Source: Fimbriimonadaceae bacterium (GTDB lineage Bacteria > Armatimonadota > Fimbriimonadia > Fimbriimonadales > Fimbriimonadaceae). Taken from it: a stretch of 64,000 nucleotides of DNA. Location of the stretch: assembly GCA_022843485.1 (NCBI GenBank), contig JALHNM010000002.1, positions 344,238-408,237 on the forward strand, read 5' to 3'. Shown piece by piece: positions 14,413 through 23,386 of the stretch (the first letter of the stretch is position 1; each line of letters starts with the position of its first letter). The translations under genes and the position numbers were made by a program. Under the pieces are notes generated by a model, which had not been told where the DNA came from, did not search any database, and saw nothing but the letters and a program-made list of their open reading frames with translations.

Positions 14413-15378
14413 TTAGCGGGGGGGCCAGGGGGGCCAGGAGCCTAGGTAGAGGACCTCTTCTTCCAGGAGGGCGCCGAACTTGTCGGCTACCAGGGCCCGG
14501 ACGACGTCGGCGAGTTCGCGGACGTCGGTCGCGGTGGCGCCGGCGACGTTGAGCAGGAAGTTGGCGTGGCGGCGGGCGACCATGGCGCCGCCGTGGCGGT
14601 AGCCCATCAGCCCGCACCGTTCGATGAGGAACCCGGACGGCACGACCCCCGCGGCCCGGAAGCGTTCCGGGAAGTCGGGGAGCGAGTCGGCCAGGGCCTG
14701 GTCGTAGACGTTCTTGAAGAAGCTCCCGGCGCTGGCGGGGGCGGGTTGTTTGCCGATGCGCTGGCGTTGGTAGTCGCGGGCCTCGTCGTAGGCGGCCTTC
14801 GGGTCGCCGGGGGCCAGGCGCAAGCGCACCCGCAGCAGCGTCACGGCGGGCGGGTCCACCCGGCGCAGGATCGAGTCGCGGTAGGCGAACTCCATGAAGG
14901 CGGGCTCGACCCACTTCCGGGCGCCCTCGTGGACGACCTCGATCGCGGTGAGGAGTTCGGCGACGTTCGAGCGGTAGGCCCCGGCGTTGCTCACGAGGGC
15001 GCCGCCGAGGGTGCCGGGGATGCCGACAGCGAACTCGAGCCCCCGGAGCCGGGCCTGGGCGGTCTTGAGCCAGACCTCCTGGAAGCCGCAGCCGGAATCG
15101 GCCTCGACCTCGCCGTCCGGCCGCACCTCGATGCGCCGGGCCAGGTTCAGCACGACGAGCCCGGGGACGCCGCGGTCGGAGGGGAGCACGTTGCTGCCCC
15201 AGCCGAGGACGGTCGTGCGGAGGTCGTGCTCTTGCGCCCAGAGCGAGACCTCGGCGAGGTCGTCTACCGTGCGGGCGACGAAGAACGCCTCCGCCGGCCC
15301 CCCGGCCCGAAGCGTGGTGTAGGCCCGGAGCGGCACCCCGCGGGCGATGCGGGAGGCGTCGAACGCCAGGCCCTTCAG
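14413..15378 (-). CDS. murB: UDP-N-acetylenolpyruvoylglucosamine reductase
   Basis: MurB reduces UDP-GlcNAc-enolpyruvate to UDP-MurNAc with FAD and NADPH (peptidoglycan precursor). Motifs are YTTLRAGGPAEAFF, LGWGSNVLPSD, GLEFAVGIPGTLGGAL, SNAGAYRSNVAEL, the catalytic Ser in PASAGSFFKN, and GYRHGGAMVARRHANFLLN. The start is unclear. No ATG lies near the expected N-terminus. The best fit is CTG at 15376-15378, overlapping the tsaB stop as CTGA; the nearest GTG (V in RGVPLRAY) would be 14 codons later, just before the first conserved strand. Downstream gene of tsaB and a secreted protein, all overlapping. Confidence 0.9.
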   Translation of the reverse strand: MKGLAFDASRIARGVPLRAYTTLRAGGPAEAFFVARTVDDLAEVSLWAQEHDLRTTVLGWGSNVLPSDRGVPGLVVLNLARRIEVRPDGEVEADSGCGFQEVWLKTAQARLRGLEFAVGIPGTLGGALVSNAGAYRSNVAELLTAIEVVHEGARKWVEPAFMEFAYRDSILRRVDPPAVTLLRVRLRLAPGDPKAAYDEARDYQRQRIGKQPAPASAGSFFKNVYDQALADSLPDFPERFRAAGVVPSGFLIERCGLMGYRHGGAMVARRHANFLLNVAGATATDVRELADVVRALVADKFGALLEEEVLYLGSWPPWPPR

Positions 15379-15947
15379 CCAGCCCCCCCGAGCGCGTAGG
15401 GCTTCTTGGGCTGGGAGACGCTGGGCTCGGCGAGGTAGCGGGGCACGAGGAGGAAGGGGTCGGCAAACTCGAGGGTAGCGAGGAGGGGGGCCGCTCGGAA
15501 CGCCTCCGGCCAGACCGAGTCCTCGCGCCCGGGGCCATAGCCGACGGCGCCGGTCTCGGCGAGGTCGGTGACCCGCTCGGGCTCGCAGCCGGGGCGGCGG
15601 AGGAACCACTCGCCCTTGCGGACGGGGACGGCCACGGGGGCGCCGGGTTCGACGAGGTCGAAGGCCGTCGCGCCCGCCGCCGGGACACCGAGGGCGTAGG
15701 CCCAGGTCTTGGCCATGGTCACCCCGACCCGCACGCCCGAGAACCCGCCCGGCCCCACGTCCGCCACGACCTGGCTGACGTCCGCCCAGGTGTGGCGGGA
15801 CTCACGTAGGCAGGCCTCCACGAGCCGGGTGAGGGCCCCGCTCGCGTTGCCGGACGCCACCTCGGACGCCCGGGCGAGCACCTCGGAGCCGGGGCCGATG
15901 AGGGCGGCGCTGACGAGGGGGCTCGAGGTGCTGACGGCGAGCGTCAT
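15375..15947 (-). CDS. tsaB: tRNA threonylcarbamoyladenosine biosynthesis protein TsaB
   Basis: 190 residues. It begins MTLAVSTSSPLVSAALIG (the ASKHA N-terminal strand, as in 'L.IDTS....VAL') and carries DVGPGGFSGVRVGVTMAKTW, the hallmark 'GPGSFTGLRIG...AK' helix. TsaB forms a complex with TsaD and TsaE in t6A37 synthesis on ANN-decoding tRNAs. It overlaps the upstream gene by 4 nt (ATGA at 15944-15947) and the murB start region downstream. Confidence 0.9.
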   Translation of the reverse strand: MTLAVSTSSPLVSAALIGPGSEVLARASEVASGNASGALTRLVEACLRESRHTWADVSQVVADVGPGGFSGVRVGVTMAKTWAYALGVPAAGATAFDLVEPGAPVAVPVRKGEWFLRRPGCEPERVTDLAETGAVGYGPGREDSVWPEAFRAAPLLATLEFADPFLLVPRYLAEPSVSQPKKPYALGGAG

Positions 15948-16978
15948 CGTTCGGGGCTCACGTAGAGCGTGTCGAACAGCTCGTCGAGGAGGCGGAGCTC
16001 GGCCCGGGTGGGTGCGCCCGCCGCCGTCCAGCGCAGTTCGGCCAGCCAGTAGCACGTCTCGCAGAAGCCGAGGGCATGGCCGACGGCGAGGGGCGAGCCC
16101 GCGGCGGTGCCACGGCGCAGGACGGTCGCGACCTCGGCCCCCGAGCGCATCGCCTTGGGCGGGGCGTCGGAGCGGACGGCGACGGCCTGGAACTGGCCGA
16201 GGCTCTCGAGGACGCTCCGGTTGAACCGCTCGAGTGCGGCGGGGGCAGAGCCGGAAGCGACCGCGACCCGCACCGAGCCGGTGAGCCGGGGGTGGACGAC
16301 GGTGCCGTCCGCCCCGGAAGACCACCCGGCGGGCAGGAAGAGGGTGTAGGAGCCGTCCTCGGCCTTCCACGCGATGCGGACGGGCCCACGCAGGGCCCCT
16401 CGCTTGGCCTCGGGGCGGGCCCAGACCCGTTCGCGCTTGGGCGGTTCGATGACCTTGACCGGCTGGGCGGGGTCCTCGGCCGGCGGGAGGGTGCCGGAGA
16501 CCGTGCGCAGGGTGAGCATGGCCTCGCGCCACTGGGTCTCGGCTTGGTCGTAGACGGCCTGTTCGGCGACGAGGCGGAACTGGAACTTCTCGGCGGTGCG
16601 GGAATAGAGCAGGCCGATCAGGGCGGCAGTGGCCCGGCCCTCGTCGGAGTACTCGACCTTGGTGAGTAGCATCGGGACGCCAAGGATCTCCTCCTGCCAC
16701 TGGCGGGCGACCGTGCGGCCCATCGAGGTGTTGACCTCCTTGAGGACGGACTGCCACTCTTCGGCCTTCTGGCGGAAGACGGCGCTAAAGATCTGGACCT
16801 GGGCGGTCTTGCCCCCATCGAGGGGGAGGACGACGGTCGAGAAGAGCCGCTCGCGCCGGACTTGCCAGGCCTTGGGGTACTCGAACGAGACGCCCAGACG
16901 GTCGTCGCGGTAGACGGCCTTGTCGGAGACGTCTTGGGGGGTGGTCAACAGCGTCGCGGCGAGGAGTGCAAGGGCCAT
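15944..16978 (-). CDS. Exported protein with two related lipoprotein-like halves
   Basis: 344 residues with a short signal peptide (MALALLAATLLTTPQD). The first half (DDRLGVSFEYPKAWQVRRER, TAQVQIFSAVFRQKAEEW) and the second half (DGSYTLFLPAGWSSGADG, SVRVAVASGSAPAALERFNR) both show the pattern 'strand-aromatic-P.GW' followed by a helix. This is typical of PsbP/DUF1795-like periplasmic proteins. The family call is tentative. It heads a tight three-gene unit with tsaB and murB. Confidence 0.6.
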   Translation of the reverse strand: MALALLAATLLTTPQDVSDKAVYRDDRLGVSFEYPKAWQVRRERLFSTVVLPLDGGKTAQVQIFSAVFRQKAEEWQSVLKEVNTSMGRTVARQWQEEILGVPMLLTKVEYSDEGRATAALIGLLYSRTAEKFQFRLVAEQAVYDQAETQWREAMLTLRTVSGTLPPAEDPAQPVKVIEPPKRERVWARPEAKRGALRGPVRIAWKAEDGSYTLFLPAGWSSGADGTVVHPRLTGSVRVAVASGSAPAALERFNRSVLESLGQFQAVAVRSDAPPKAMRSGAEVATVLRRGTAAGSPLAVGHALGFCETCYWLAELRWTAAGAPTRAELRLLDELFDTLYVSPER

Positions 16979-17057
16979 GGTCGTGTTCCTGAAGGACGGC
17001 CGGGGCCCGCCCCGGGTGTCACCGTGAGGACGGTACCCGCCCCCTCGCCTAGGTAGG

Positions 17058-18008
17058 ATGGGCCCCGTGGCGCACGGGACCCTGATGGAGGCCGAGCTCC
17101 TGGCCCAAGCCCGGGTCTTGGCGGAGCGGGGCCCGGCCTACGCCGAGGCGGCGCGGGGCCTGCGGGGGGGTGGGTTCGAGATGGCGTTGCTCGTGGCCCG
17201 GGGCTCCTCCGACCATGCCGCGCTCTACGGCCGGTACCTCATCGAGGTCGTGCTGGGGTTGCCGGTCTCGTTGGCGGCCCCCTCGGTGCTGACCCGGTAC
17301 GGGCGGACGGTGCGCTACCCGCCGTGCCTGGCGATCGGGGTCTCGCAGAGCGGGGCGGCGCCGGACGTGAGCGAGACGCTCTCCGCACTGCGCAGGCAAG
17401 GGCACCGGACGCTCGCGATCACGAACCGCCCCGACTCGCCGGTCGGGGAGGCGGCGGAAACGGTGATCGACCTCGGGGTGGGGCCGGAGCACTCGGTGGC
17501 GGCCACGAAGACGTACACGGCCTCACTTCTGGCGCTCTACGAGACGGTGCGGGCGCTGGGGGGCGAGTTGCCCGACCCTTCCCTGCCGGACGAGGCCTGG
17601 GTGGCGCGGTGCCGGGAGGCGGCCGAGCGGGGGGTCGGCGCGGTGGTGCGGTCGGAGCGGTGGTTCGCGCTGGCCCGCGGGTTCGGGTTCGCTACGGCCC
17701 AGGAGACGGCCCTCAAGCTCATGGAGTGCGCCCTCCTTCCCTGCAAGGGGTATTCGACGGCGGACTTCCAACACGGGCCGCGGGCATTGGCCGGGCACGG
17801 GACGGTGGCGGTCGTCTACGGCGAGCCGCCTGCGGGGTTGGAGGCCCAGGGGTGCTTGGTCGAGCGGGCCCCGGAGACGCCGGACACCCCGGACGCCCCG
17901 ATCCGGCAGATCGTCTACGGTCAGTGGCTGGCCCTGCTCGCCGCCCGGGCCCGGGGGCTCGACCCCGACCGGCCGCCGCACATCGAGAAGGTGACGCGGA
18001 CGCTCTAA
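17058..18008 (+). CDS. SIS-domain sugar isomerase/deaminase (GlmS C-terminal / NagB-II type)
   Basis: 316 residues with two SIS domains. The first has ALLVARGSSDHAALYGRYLIE and AIGVSQSGAAPDVSETL (phosphosugar-binding SQSG). A linker EHSVAATKTYTASLLAL follows, and the second domain has LARGFGFATAQETALKLMEC and the GYSTADFQHGPRAL block. These match the isomerase half of glucosamine-6-phosphate synthase and stand-alone GlcN-6-P deaminases. There is no glutaminase domain. ATG 17058 keeps the conserved GTLMEAE near the N-terminus; ATG 17085 would cut it. Confidence 0.88.
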   Translation: MGPVAHGTLMEAELLAQARVLAERGPAYAEAARGLRGGGFEMALLVARGSSDHAALYGRYLIEVVLGLPVSLAAPSVLTRYGRTVRYPPCLAIGVSQSGAAPDVSETLSALRRQGHRTLAITNRPDSPVGEAAETVIDLGVGPEHSVAATKTYTASLLALYETVRALGGELPDPSLPDEAWVARCREAAERGVGAVVRSERWFALARGFGFATAQETALKLMECALLPCKGYSTADFQHGPRALAGHGTVAVVYGEPPAGLEAQGCLVERAPETPDTPDAPIRQIVYGQWLALLAARARGLDPDRPPHIEKVTRTL

Positions 18009-18919
18009 GGGGCCGCTTCGCCGGGGGGGAGGGCCGCGGCCTTGGTCGGCCAGGTCGCGAGGGCGACTCCGGCGATGGCGATCAGCAGCCCGACGCCCTC
18101 GGTGAACCGGAGGGGCTGGCCGAGCAGCAGCCAGGCGAAGAACGCCGCCGTCGGGGGGACGAAGTACTGCACCATGGTCGCCCGGGCGGGGCCGACGTCG
18201 GAGAGGCCCCGGTAGTAGGCGGTGAACGCCCCGACCCCGGCCACCGAGACCAGGTACGCCAGCGACAGCCACCCGACCGACGACACCGCGCCCCAGTCCG
18301 TCTCCGCCACCGCCCCCCACCCATACGGCACGAGCACGAGGGCGGCCCCAGGGAGGGAGAGCGTGAAGGCGGCCATAGGGTCGCGGGTCGCCACGAGCGG
18401 GCGCATCGCCACGACCGAGACTGACCAGACGACGGCCGACGCGAGGACGGTCAGGGTTCCGGTGAGCTCTCCCGAGAGCCCCGTCCCCCGGCCGAGGACA
18501 GCCACCGCGACCCCCGCGAAGCCGGTCAGGGAGCCGACGATGAGGCGGGCGGTCAGACGCTCCTGCCCCACGGCCGCTCCCATGAGCATGGTGAGGATCG
18601 GCACGGTGGCGAGGGCGATGGCCCCGAGCGCGGCCGGGGCCCCTTTCATGCCCTCAAGGAACAGGACCATATAGAGGCCGCTGCCCAGGAACCCGGCCAC
18701 GTTGAAGCGCCACGCCTCCCCGGGGCCATAGCGGAGGGGCCGGCGCAACCCCAGGCAGACCGCCACGAGGCAGACGACCATGAGGACATAGCGGGCGAGA
18801 CCGGTGGCGGCGGGGGTGAGGTCTCGGTAGAGGAGCTTGAGGACGCTGAAGTTGAGGCCCCAGGCGACCACGACGAAGACGAGCGCCGGGTGCACCTGGA
18901 GCCTCCGCGACGCCGCCAT
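18005..18919 (-). CDS. EamA-family (DMT) transporter
   Basis: 304 residues with ten hydrophobic segments in two EamA repeats: first VVVAWGLNFSVLKLLY to LMGAAVGQERL, second LTVLASAVVWSVSVVAMRPL to FFAWLLLGQPL. The typical ends 'P....L.......E.....G..L...G' appear twice. Drug/metabolite-type exporters of this kind move amino acids or small metabolites; the substrate cannot be read from sequence. It converges with the SIS gene, overlapping it by 4 nt. Confidence 0.85.
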   Translation of the reverse strand: MAASRRLQVHPALVFVVVAWGLNFSVLKLLYRDLTPAATGLARYVLMVVCLVAVCLGLRRPLRYGPGEAWRFNVAGFLGSGLYMVLFLEGMKGAPAALGAIALATVPILTMLMGAAVGQERLTARLIVGSLTGFAGVAVAVLGRGTGLSGELTGTLTVLASAVVWSVSVVAMRPLVATRDPMAAFTLSLPGAALVLVPYGWGAVAETDWGAVSSVGWLSLAYLVSVAGVGAFTAYYRGLSDVGPARATMVQYFVPPTAAFFAWLLLGQPLRFTEGVGLLIAIAGVALATWPTKAAALPPGEAAP

Positions 18920-18987
18920 ACGCTGGAGTGTAGCCAGGCCCGCGCCCGGCCCCCGGGCACGCCGCCGATCCGGGTAGAACGCTCGCT

Positions 18988-19533
18988 ATGGACGACCGCG
19001 TGCGCGGGCTCGAGACTCGCATCTACGAACTCAAGCAGGAACTGGCCGAGGCCCGCTTGCAGGCGCAGCCCGAGCCGGTCGAGGACGCCGCTTTCGAGAC
19101 CCTCGACGGGCCGGTGCGGCTGAGCGAGCTGTTCGGGGGCCATCGCGACCTGCTCCTCGTCCACAACATGGGTGAGCGGTGCTCCTATTGCACCCTTTGG
19201 GCCGACGGGCTGAACGCCTACCTGCCCGGGCTCGAGCGCAGGGCGGCGGTAGTGCTCGTCTCCCCGGACGCCCCGGCCGCCCAGGCCGCCCTCAAGGCGA
19301 AGCGGGGGTGGCGGGTGCGGACGGTCACCGACGCCGACGGCGGGTTCACCCGAGCGATGGGCTACCTCGACGGCGACGGTGACTGGGGGCCGGGCGTGAG
19401 CGGGTTCCGCAAGCTCGAGGACGGGTCGGTGGTCCGGACGGGGACGACGCCGTTCGGGCCGGGCGACGACTTCTGCGCGGTCTGGCCGCTGATGGAGCTG
19501 GTGGGTGGGACCGAGGGCTGGGAGCCGGAATAG
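18988..19533 (+). CDS. DUF899-family thioredoxin-like protein
   Basis: 181 residues. An N-terminal helix (LETRIYELKQELAEARL) precedes a thioredoxin-like domain with VHNMGERCSYCTLWADG, VLVSPDAPAAQAALKAKRGW and FTRAMGYLDGDGDWGPGVSG. CSYC stands where thioredoxins have CxxC, and this HNMG..C.YCT..A form is characteristic of DUF899. A dithiol or peroxiredoxin-like role is likely but untested. It is divergent from the EamA transporter. Confidence 0.75.
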   Translation: MDDRVRGLETRIYELKQELAEARLQAQPEPVEDAAFETLDGPVRLSELFGGHRDLLLVHNMGERCSYCTLWADGLNAYLPGLERRAAVVLVSPDAPAAQAALKAKRGWRVRTVTDADGGFTRAMGYLDGDGDWGPGVSGFRKLEDGSVVRTGTTPFGPGDDFCAVWPLMELVGGTEGWEPE

Positions 19534-19581
19534 GGCCTCCTACCCCGGCTCGGCGGGTCGTGCCACAATAGCGCTCCCGAC

Positions 19582-19658
19582 GGCGACGTAGCTCAGCTGG
19601 TTAGAGCGAGCGGTTCATACCCGCTAGGTCCGCGGTTCGAGTCCGCGCGTCGCTACCA
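19582..19658 (+). tRNA. tRNA-Met (CAU), elongator
   Basis: GGCGACG and CGTCGCT make the acceptor stem (first pair G-T), followed by A and an encoded CCA. The anticodon arm is AGCGG-TTCATAC-CCGCT with CAU. The paired first base and the absence of the three G-C pairs of initiator tRNA favour the elongator. 77 nt. Confidence 0.85.
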
Positions 19659-19723
19659 CCCCTCTCCTTCGGGCCCGTCCTCGCGGAAACGGTCGGCCCT
19701 CTGTGCGTAGAATAGGCACAGAC

Positions 19724-20494
19724 ATGCCGACGACGATCCGCCTCAAGGTCCGCCGCCAAGCCGCCAAGGACGCCCCCGCCCGATGGGACGTGTTCGAGAT
19801 CCCCTACCGCGAGCGGATGAACGTGATCTCGGCCCTGATGGAGGTGCGCAAGGCCCCGCGGACGGTGGAGGGCACGGACGTCGAGCCCCCGGCCTGGGAG
19901 GCGGCCTGCCTCGAGGAGGTCTGCGGCAGTTGCACGATGAACGTGAACGGCCAGGTGCGGCAGGCCTGCACCGCGCTCATCGACGCCGTTGGCGAGGAGG
20001 ACGGCGACACGATCGAGGTCGTGCTGGAGCCCATGAAGAAGTTCCCGCTCGTCAAGGACCTCGTCGTCGACCGCAGCAAGATGTTCGAGAACCTGATCAA
20101 GGTGAAGGGCTGGGTGCCGATCGACGGCTCGTTCGACCGAGGCATGGCCCCGCCCCAGGACGACCACGTCCGGCGGCTGCGGTACGAGCTTTCGCGGTGC
20201 ATGTCGTGCGGCTGCTGCCTCGAGGCGTGCCCGCAGGTGAACGAGAAGACGAACTTCGTCGGCCCCGCCGCCATCGGCCAGGCCCTGCTCTTCAACCTCC
20301 ACCCGGTCGGTAAGGCCCTCGAGAACGAGCGGCTCGAGTACCTCACGAGCGAGGAGGGGATCACGAACTGCGGCAACGCCCAGAACTGTGTGAAGGTCTG
20401 CCCCAAGGAAGTCCCCCTCACCCGCGCCATCGCCGAGATCAACCGGGCGACGACGGTCTACAAGATCAAACGCTGGCTCGGCCTGACGGCCTGA
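19724..20494 (+). CDS. sdhB: Succinate dehydrogenase/fumarate reductase iron-sulfur subunit
   Basis: 256 residues. The plant-type [2Fe-2S] ligands lie in CLEEVCGSCTMNVNG, the second cluster set in CMSCGCCLEACP and the third in CGNAQNCVKVCPKEVP. It passes electrons from FAD-SdhA to quinone. Starting at ATG 19724 gives MPTTIRLKVRRQ. No sdhA or sdhC is adjacent: a tRNA lies upstream and a relic downstream, so the complex genes are split or the operon has been rearranged. Confidence 0.92.
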   Translation: MPTTIRLKVRRQAAKDAPARWDVFEIPYRERMNVISALMEVRKAPRTVEGTDVEPPAWEAACLEEVCGSCTMNVNGQVRQACTALIDAVGEEDGDTIEVVLEPMKKFPLVKDLVVDRSKMFENLIKVKGWVPIDGSFDRGMAPPQDDHVRRLRYELSRCMSCGCCLEACPQVNEKTNFVGPAAIGQALLFNLHPVGKALENERLEYLTSEEGITNCGNAQNCVKVCPKEVPLTRAIAEINRATTVYKIKRWLGLTA

Positions 20495-20513
20495 GCGCTG
20501 CCCCTCGCATAGG

Positions 20514-20993
20514 GTGGCCCGGCCTGACCCGGGGGGCGGGCCGGGAGTAGGGGCGCCTCCGTCCCCGTCCCATCCCTTCGCAACTAGGCGGGGCCACCCC
20601 TCCGCTAGCGCCTACGACCTCCAGACAGGCGAAGTCTATTGGGACGACTGGCAGAAGGCCATGATGGCGTTCGACTCCGTCGGGGGATGGTACGTCGTTA
20701 GCCAGCCAGAAAGGCTTCTGAAGGATCCAGCTGACGCCTTCACGTGGCGCACAGGGATGCAGCAGAACGTGGTCTATACGGTGACTACGGGCCGGACGCT
20801 CACGTTGGACACGGATCCGGCCAAGGTGGCACCGGGCACGACGGTTCGGGTCGCGTGGCACCCCACGGGGCCTGCGACGGGGAACATCACGGTCAACTGC
20901 GGGCAGACCAGTGCAGTGACAATCGCGTCGAACACCGGGCGGACGTTCGTCTTCTACGTGGACGGCACGACCGGTCGCTGGCTGGCTTGCTAA
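20514..20993 (+). pseudogene. Probable fragment of an unrecognised gene
   Basis: 159 codons from a GTG. The first 30 are low-complexity, without a ribosome site. The remainder (YDLQTGEVYWDDWQKAMMAF, YTVTTGRTLTLDTDPAKVAP, TSAVTIASNTGRTFVFYVDG) looks like a real beta-rich protein but matches nothing I know. GC content is lower than the neighbours. It ends 4 nt inside the stop of the opposite PEP-CTERM gene. It is either a truncated gene or a relic of an imported one. Confidence 0.4.
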
Positions 20994-21664
20994 CGGCGCC
21001 TGCGGTGGCGGGCCGCAAGGCCCGCCGCCGCGACTAGCCCGAGCCCCAAGGTGCCCGGCTCGGGAACGGCGTAGATCCGCTGGACGCCGTAGGCCAACGG
21101 GTGCACCCCCGAATCCCGGGTGTACCGGGATTCGAAGCTGACGAAGTCGATCCGCGACCAGTCGACGGCACGGGAGAAGTTCTGCCGGCGGAAGCGGATG
21201 CCCCCGTCCCGTAGGATCCAGCTGTTGTTCGTCGCCGTGAGCCCACTACGGTCGCGCACGAAGAGGGTGTGGAAGTCGGCGAGCCGGCCGACCGGGTCCT
21301 CTGTGTACAGATCGACCCAGAACTCGGTCTCGACAGTGAGGTCGAGTTCGTTCGTCCTCGTGTTCCCATAGTCGAACCGCAGGATCGACGAGAGCTCGTC
21401 GGTGTCCGAGGACACCCTGGTCTCCCCTGCTCCGAGCCGGAGATCGACCGGTCGTTGGAAAAAGTTGCCGCCGACCTCGAGGGCGGTGCTCCGCTCCCCG
21501 AGGGCTACGCGGGAGCGGTCGAGGTCGAACTGGGAGAACTCCCACGATCCGTTGCCGACGATCCTCCTATCAAACGGCCCGACCGTGAAGTCGTCGATGA
21601 GGACGAAGGCGTGGGCCGCCGGGGCGGCGGCGAGGGCGAGGGCGAGGAGGGCGGATCGGCTCAT
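20990..21664 (-). CDS. PEP-CTERM surface protein
   Basis: 224 residues with a signal peptide (MSRSALLALALAAAPAAHA) and a C-terminal sorting tail, VPEPGTLGLGLVAAAGLAAR, plus HRRRR. The body is beta-rich (VLIDDFTVGPFDRRIVGNGS, TVETEFWVDLYTEDP) and resembles other single-domain PEP-CTERM proteins. Function unknown. This is the second exosortase substrate in the window. Confidence 0.8.
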   Translation of the reverse strand: MSRSALLALALAAAPAAHAFVLIDDFTVGPFDRRIVGNGSWEFSQFDLDRSRVALGERSTALEVGGNFFQRPVDLRLGAGETRVSSDTDELSSILRFDYGNTRTNELDLTVETEFWVDLYTEDPVGRLADFHTLFVRDRSGLTATNNSWILRDGGIRFRRQNFSRAVDWSRIDFVSFESRYTRDSGVHPLAYGVQRIYAVPEPGTLGLGLVAAAGLAARHRRRR

Positions 21665-21750
21665 AGAAACAGTCTACAACACTCTTCGGGTCGTTCCAAC
21701 GCACAGAGTGAAAATCCCGTAGCGACTCTCGGGTTGCCCGGCCTGCCCCC

Positions 21751-22551
21751 TTAGCCGTCGGTCTTGATCTCTTGGACGTACCGGTTCTCGACGTAGAGCC
21801 CTTGTTCGTCCTGGGTGTTCAGCATATCGACCTTCACGATCCGGCCGTTCGTGGGATCGACCCAGATGTTGAGGACGTCCTTGGACGACGGGAACGCCCC
21901 GGGGAGGTCGACCTTGATGTGGAGCGCCTTGCGGCCCGCGACCTCTTCTGCGCCGACCAGGGTGGCCTTGGCGTCCTTGGCCTGGGGGAACGGCTTGTAG
22001 GTCCAGCTGTCGCCGACCTTGACCGGCTTCTCCGGGAACAGCCGGTGGAAGGAGTTGGTGAGCGGGTCGTAGAAGTCGTCCTCGCTCGGCTTGGTCCAGC
22101 GCTCGTTGACCTTGATGGTCTGCGGGGTCGGGGCGCGGTCGACGTACTCCTTGGCCTGTTCCACGCCGTGGCCCACGCCGGTGCCTTCGGTGGTGTCGCT
22201 CACGCTCTTGAAGGTGTAGACCCCGTCCTTGACGTCCGCCACCTCCCAGGTCAGCGTGCCCTGGACGTTCATCGAGCCGGGCTTGTTATAGGGCGCGGGG
22301 AGCTTCTTCTCCCACTCGGCGTCCGAGGGGCGGGACGAGGCGTCGTTCGTCCACTTGTAGGTGAACTTCGTGCCCTTGGTCTCCTTGACCCGCAGGAGGT
22401 AGCCCTCGGGCGGGGCGGGGGGCAACGCGGTCGGCTTCCGGGTCGCGGTCTGGCCGGACGTCGGTTTGCCCTCGACGGTCGGGGCCGGGGCACAGCCGGC
22501 GGTCAACAGGGCGATCAGGAGGCTCAGGGCGGCTACGGGCTTCGTCGGCAT
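21751..22551 (-). CDS. Lipoprotein of unknown function
   Basis: 266 residues with a lipobox: MPTKPVAALSLLIALLTAGC, cysteine at 20, so it is a lipidated envelope protein. The body (YLLRVKETKGTKFTYKWTND, TLTWEVADVKDGVYTFKSVS, FPEKPVKVGDSWTYKPF) resembles DUF6263-like proteins that have a 'W.....V..GDSW' step. The family call is tentative. It lies at the 3' end of the sigma/TrkA/ABC-2 gene string. Confidence 0.7.
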   Translation of the reverse strand: MPTKPVAALSLLIALLTAGCAPAPTVEGKPTSGQTATRKPTALPPAPPEGYLLRVKETKGTKFTYKWTNDASSRPSDAEWEKKLPAPYNKPGSMNVQGTLTWEVADVKDGVYTFKSVSDTTEGTGVGHGVEQAKEYVDRAPTPQTIKVNERWTKPSEDDFYDPLTNSFHRLFPEKPVKVGDSWTYKPFPQAKDAKATLVGAEEVAGRKALHIKVDLPGAFPSSKDVLNIWVDPTNGRIVKVDMLNTQDEQGLYVENRYVQEIKTDG

Positions 22552-22606
22552 GGGGGGAGCGTCCACCCTAGATTGTGCCACCGGCCCGCCGTTGGCCCCG
22601 GGCAAG

Positions 22607-23386
22607 TCACATCCCGACGCCGGTGTACCGCCTGGTCCCCGCCCGGAACAGGACGCTCGCGAGGACCCCGAACACGACGATCCAGGCCAGCTGCATCCCG
22701 AACCCACCCACCGCCTCCTCCGGCCCGAGCCGCCCGAGCAGCAGGTCGACCGGGAAGGCGATCGTGTACTTGAAGTGGGTCCAGTCCGCCAGGCCCTGCG
22801 CCCAGAGCGGGAAGGCGGCGAGGGGCACGATCCGGCCGGAGAGCAGGCTCTCGGGCACATAGAACAGCCGGAACACGCTCACGAACTCGGTCGTCCAGAA
22901 GGTCACCATCGCCAGGCAGTAAGCGGCGAGGAAGGAGACGGTGTGGGCAAGCGCGAGGCTCAGCAAGAACGCGGGCCCGAAGTCCAGCCGCACCCCTGCC
23001 GGCCAACCATACGCCAGGCCGACCACGGCGAGCACGGGGAGGAAGAGCACGGTCTTCCCCACTCTCCACGACATGTTCCGTGCGGCCGTGGCCCAGAAGT
23101 AGGGGATCGGGCGCAGGAGGTGGGCGCTCACGGCCCCTTCGCGGACGTCCATCCCGATGTCCCACATGAGGTGGCAGACCGTGAACTGGGCGACCGTCAT
23201 GCTCGCGAGGTAGTACGCCACGAGCGTGCCGGAATCGTAGCCGGGCAGACCGCCGGCGGCCAGCCAGACGAACGGGAGGACGAGGGCGCTCTGGACGTCG
23301 GCCAGGACCCAGATCCAGGCCGCCCCCGGGTAGGCGAGCATCTCGGCGAGGTAGACGCCGAACACCGAGCGCAACTTGCGGGTCAA
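22607..23386 (-). CDS. ABC-2 family permease (DUF990-like)
   Basis: 259 residues with six hydrophobic segments. The signature block VREGAVSAHLLRPIPYFWAT resembles the 'G.L...LL.P.....' cytoplasmic coupling region of PF06182 permeases. Its start is TTG at 23384-23386, overlapping the upstream trkA stop (TTGA). No ATP-binding subunit or second permease is in the window, so the transporter must use a partner encoded elsewhere or be incomplete. Confidence 0.75.
   Translation of the reverse strand: MTRKLRSVFGVYLAEMLAYPGAAWIWVLADVQSALVLPFVWLAAGGLPGYDSGTLVAYYLASMTVAQFTVCHLMWDIGMDVREGAVSAHLLRPIPYFWATAARNMSWRVGKTVLFLPVLAVVGLAYGWPAGVRLDFGPAFLLSLALAHTVSFLAAYCLAMVTFWTTEFVSVFRLFYVPESLLSGRIVPLAAFPLWAQGLADWTHFKYTIAFPVDLLLGRLGPEEAVGGFGMQLAWIVVFGVLASVLFRAGTRRYTGVGM

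Noticed and set aside
13958-15688. Minus-strand frame of 576 codons across murB and the G-rich array
   Set aside because: Contains long Pro/Arg/Asp repeats produced by translating the heptamer array; murB occupies another frame.
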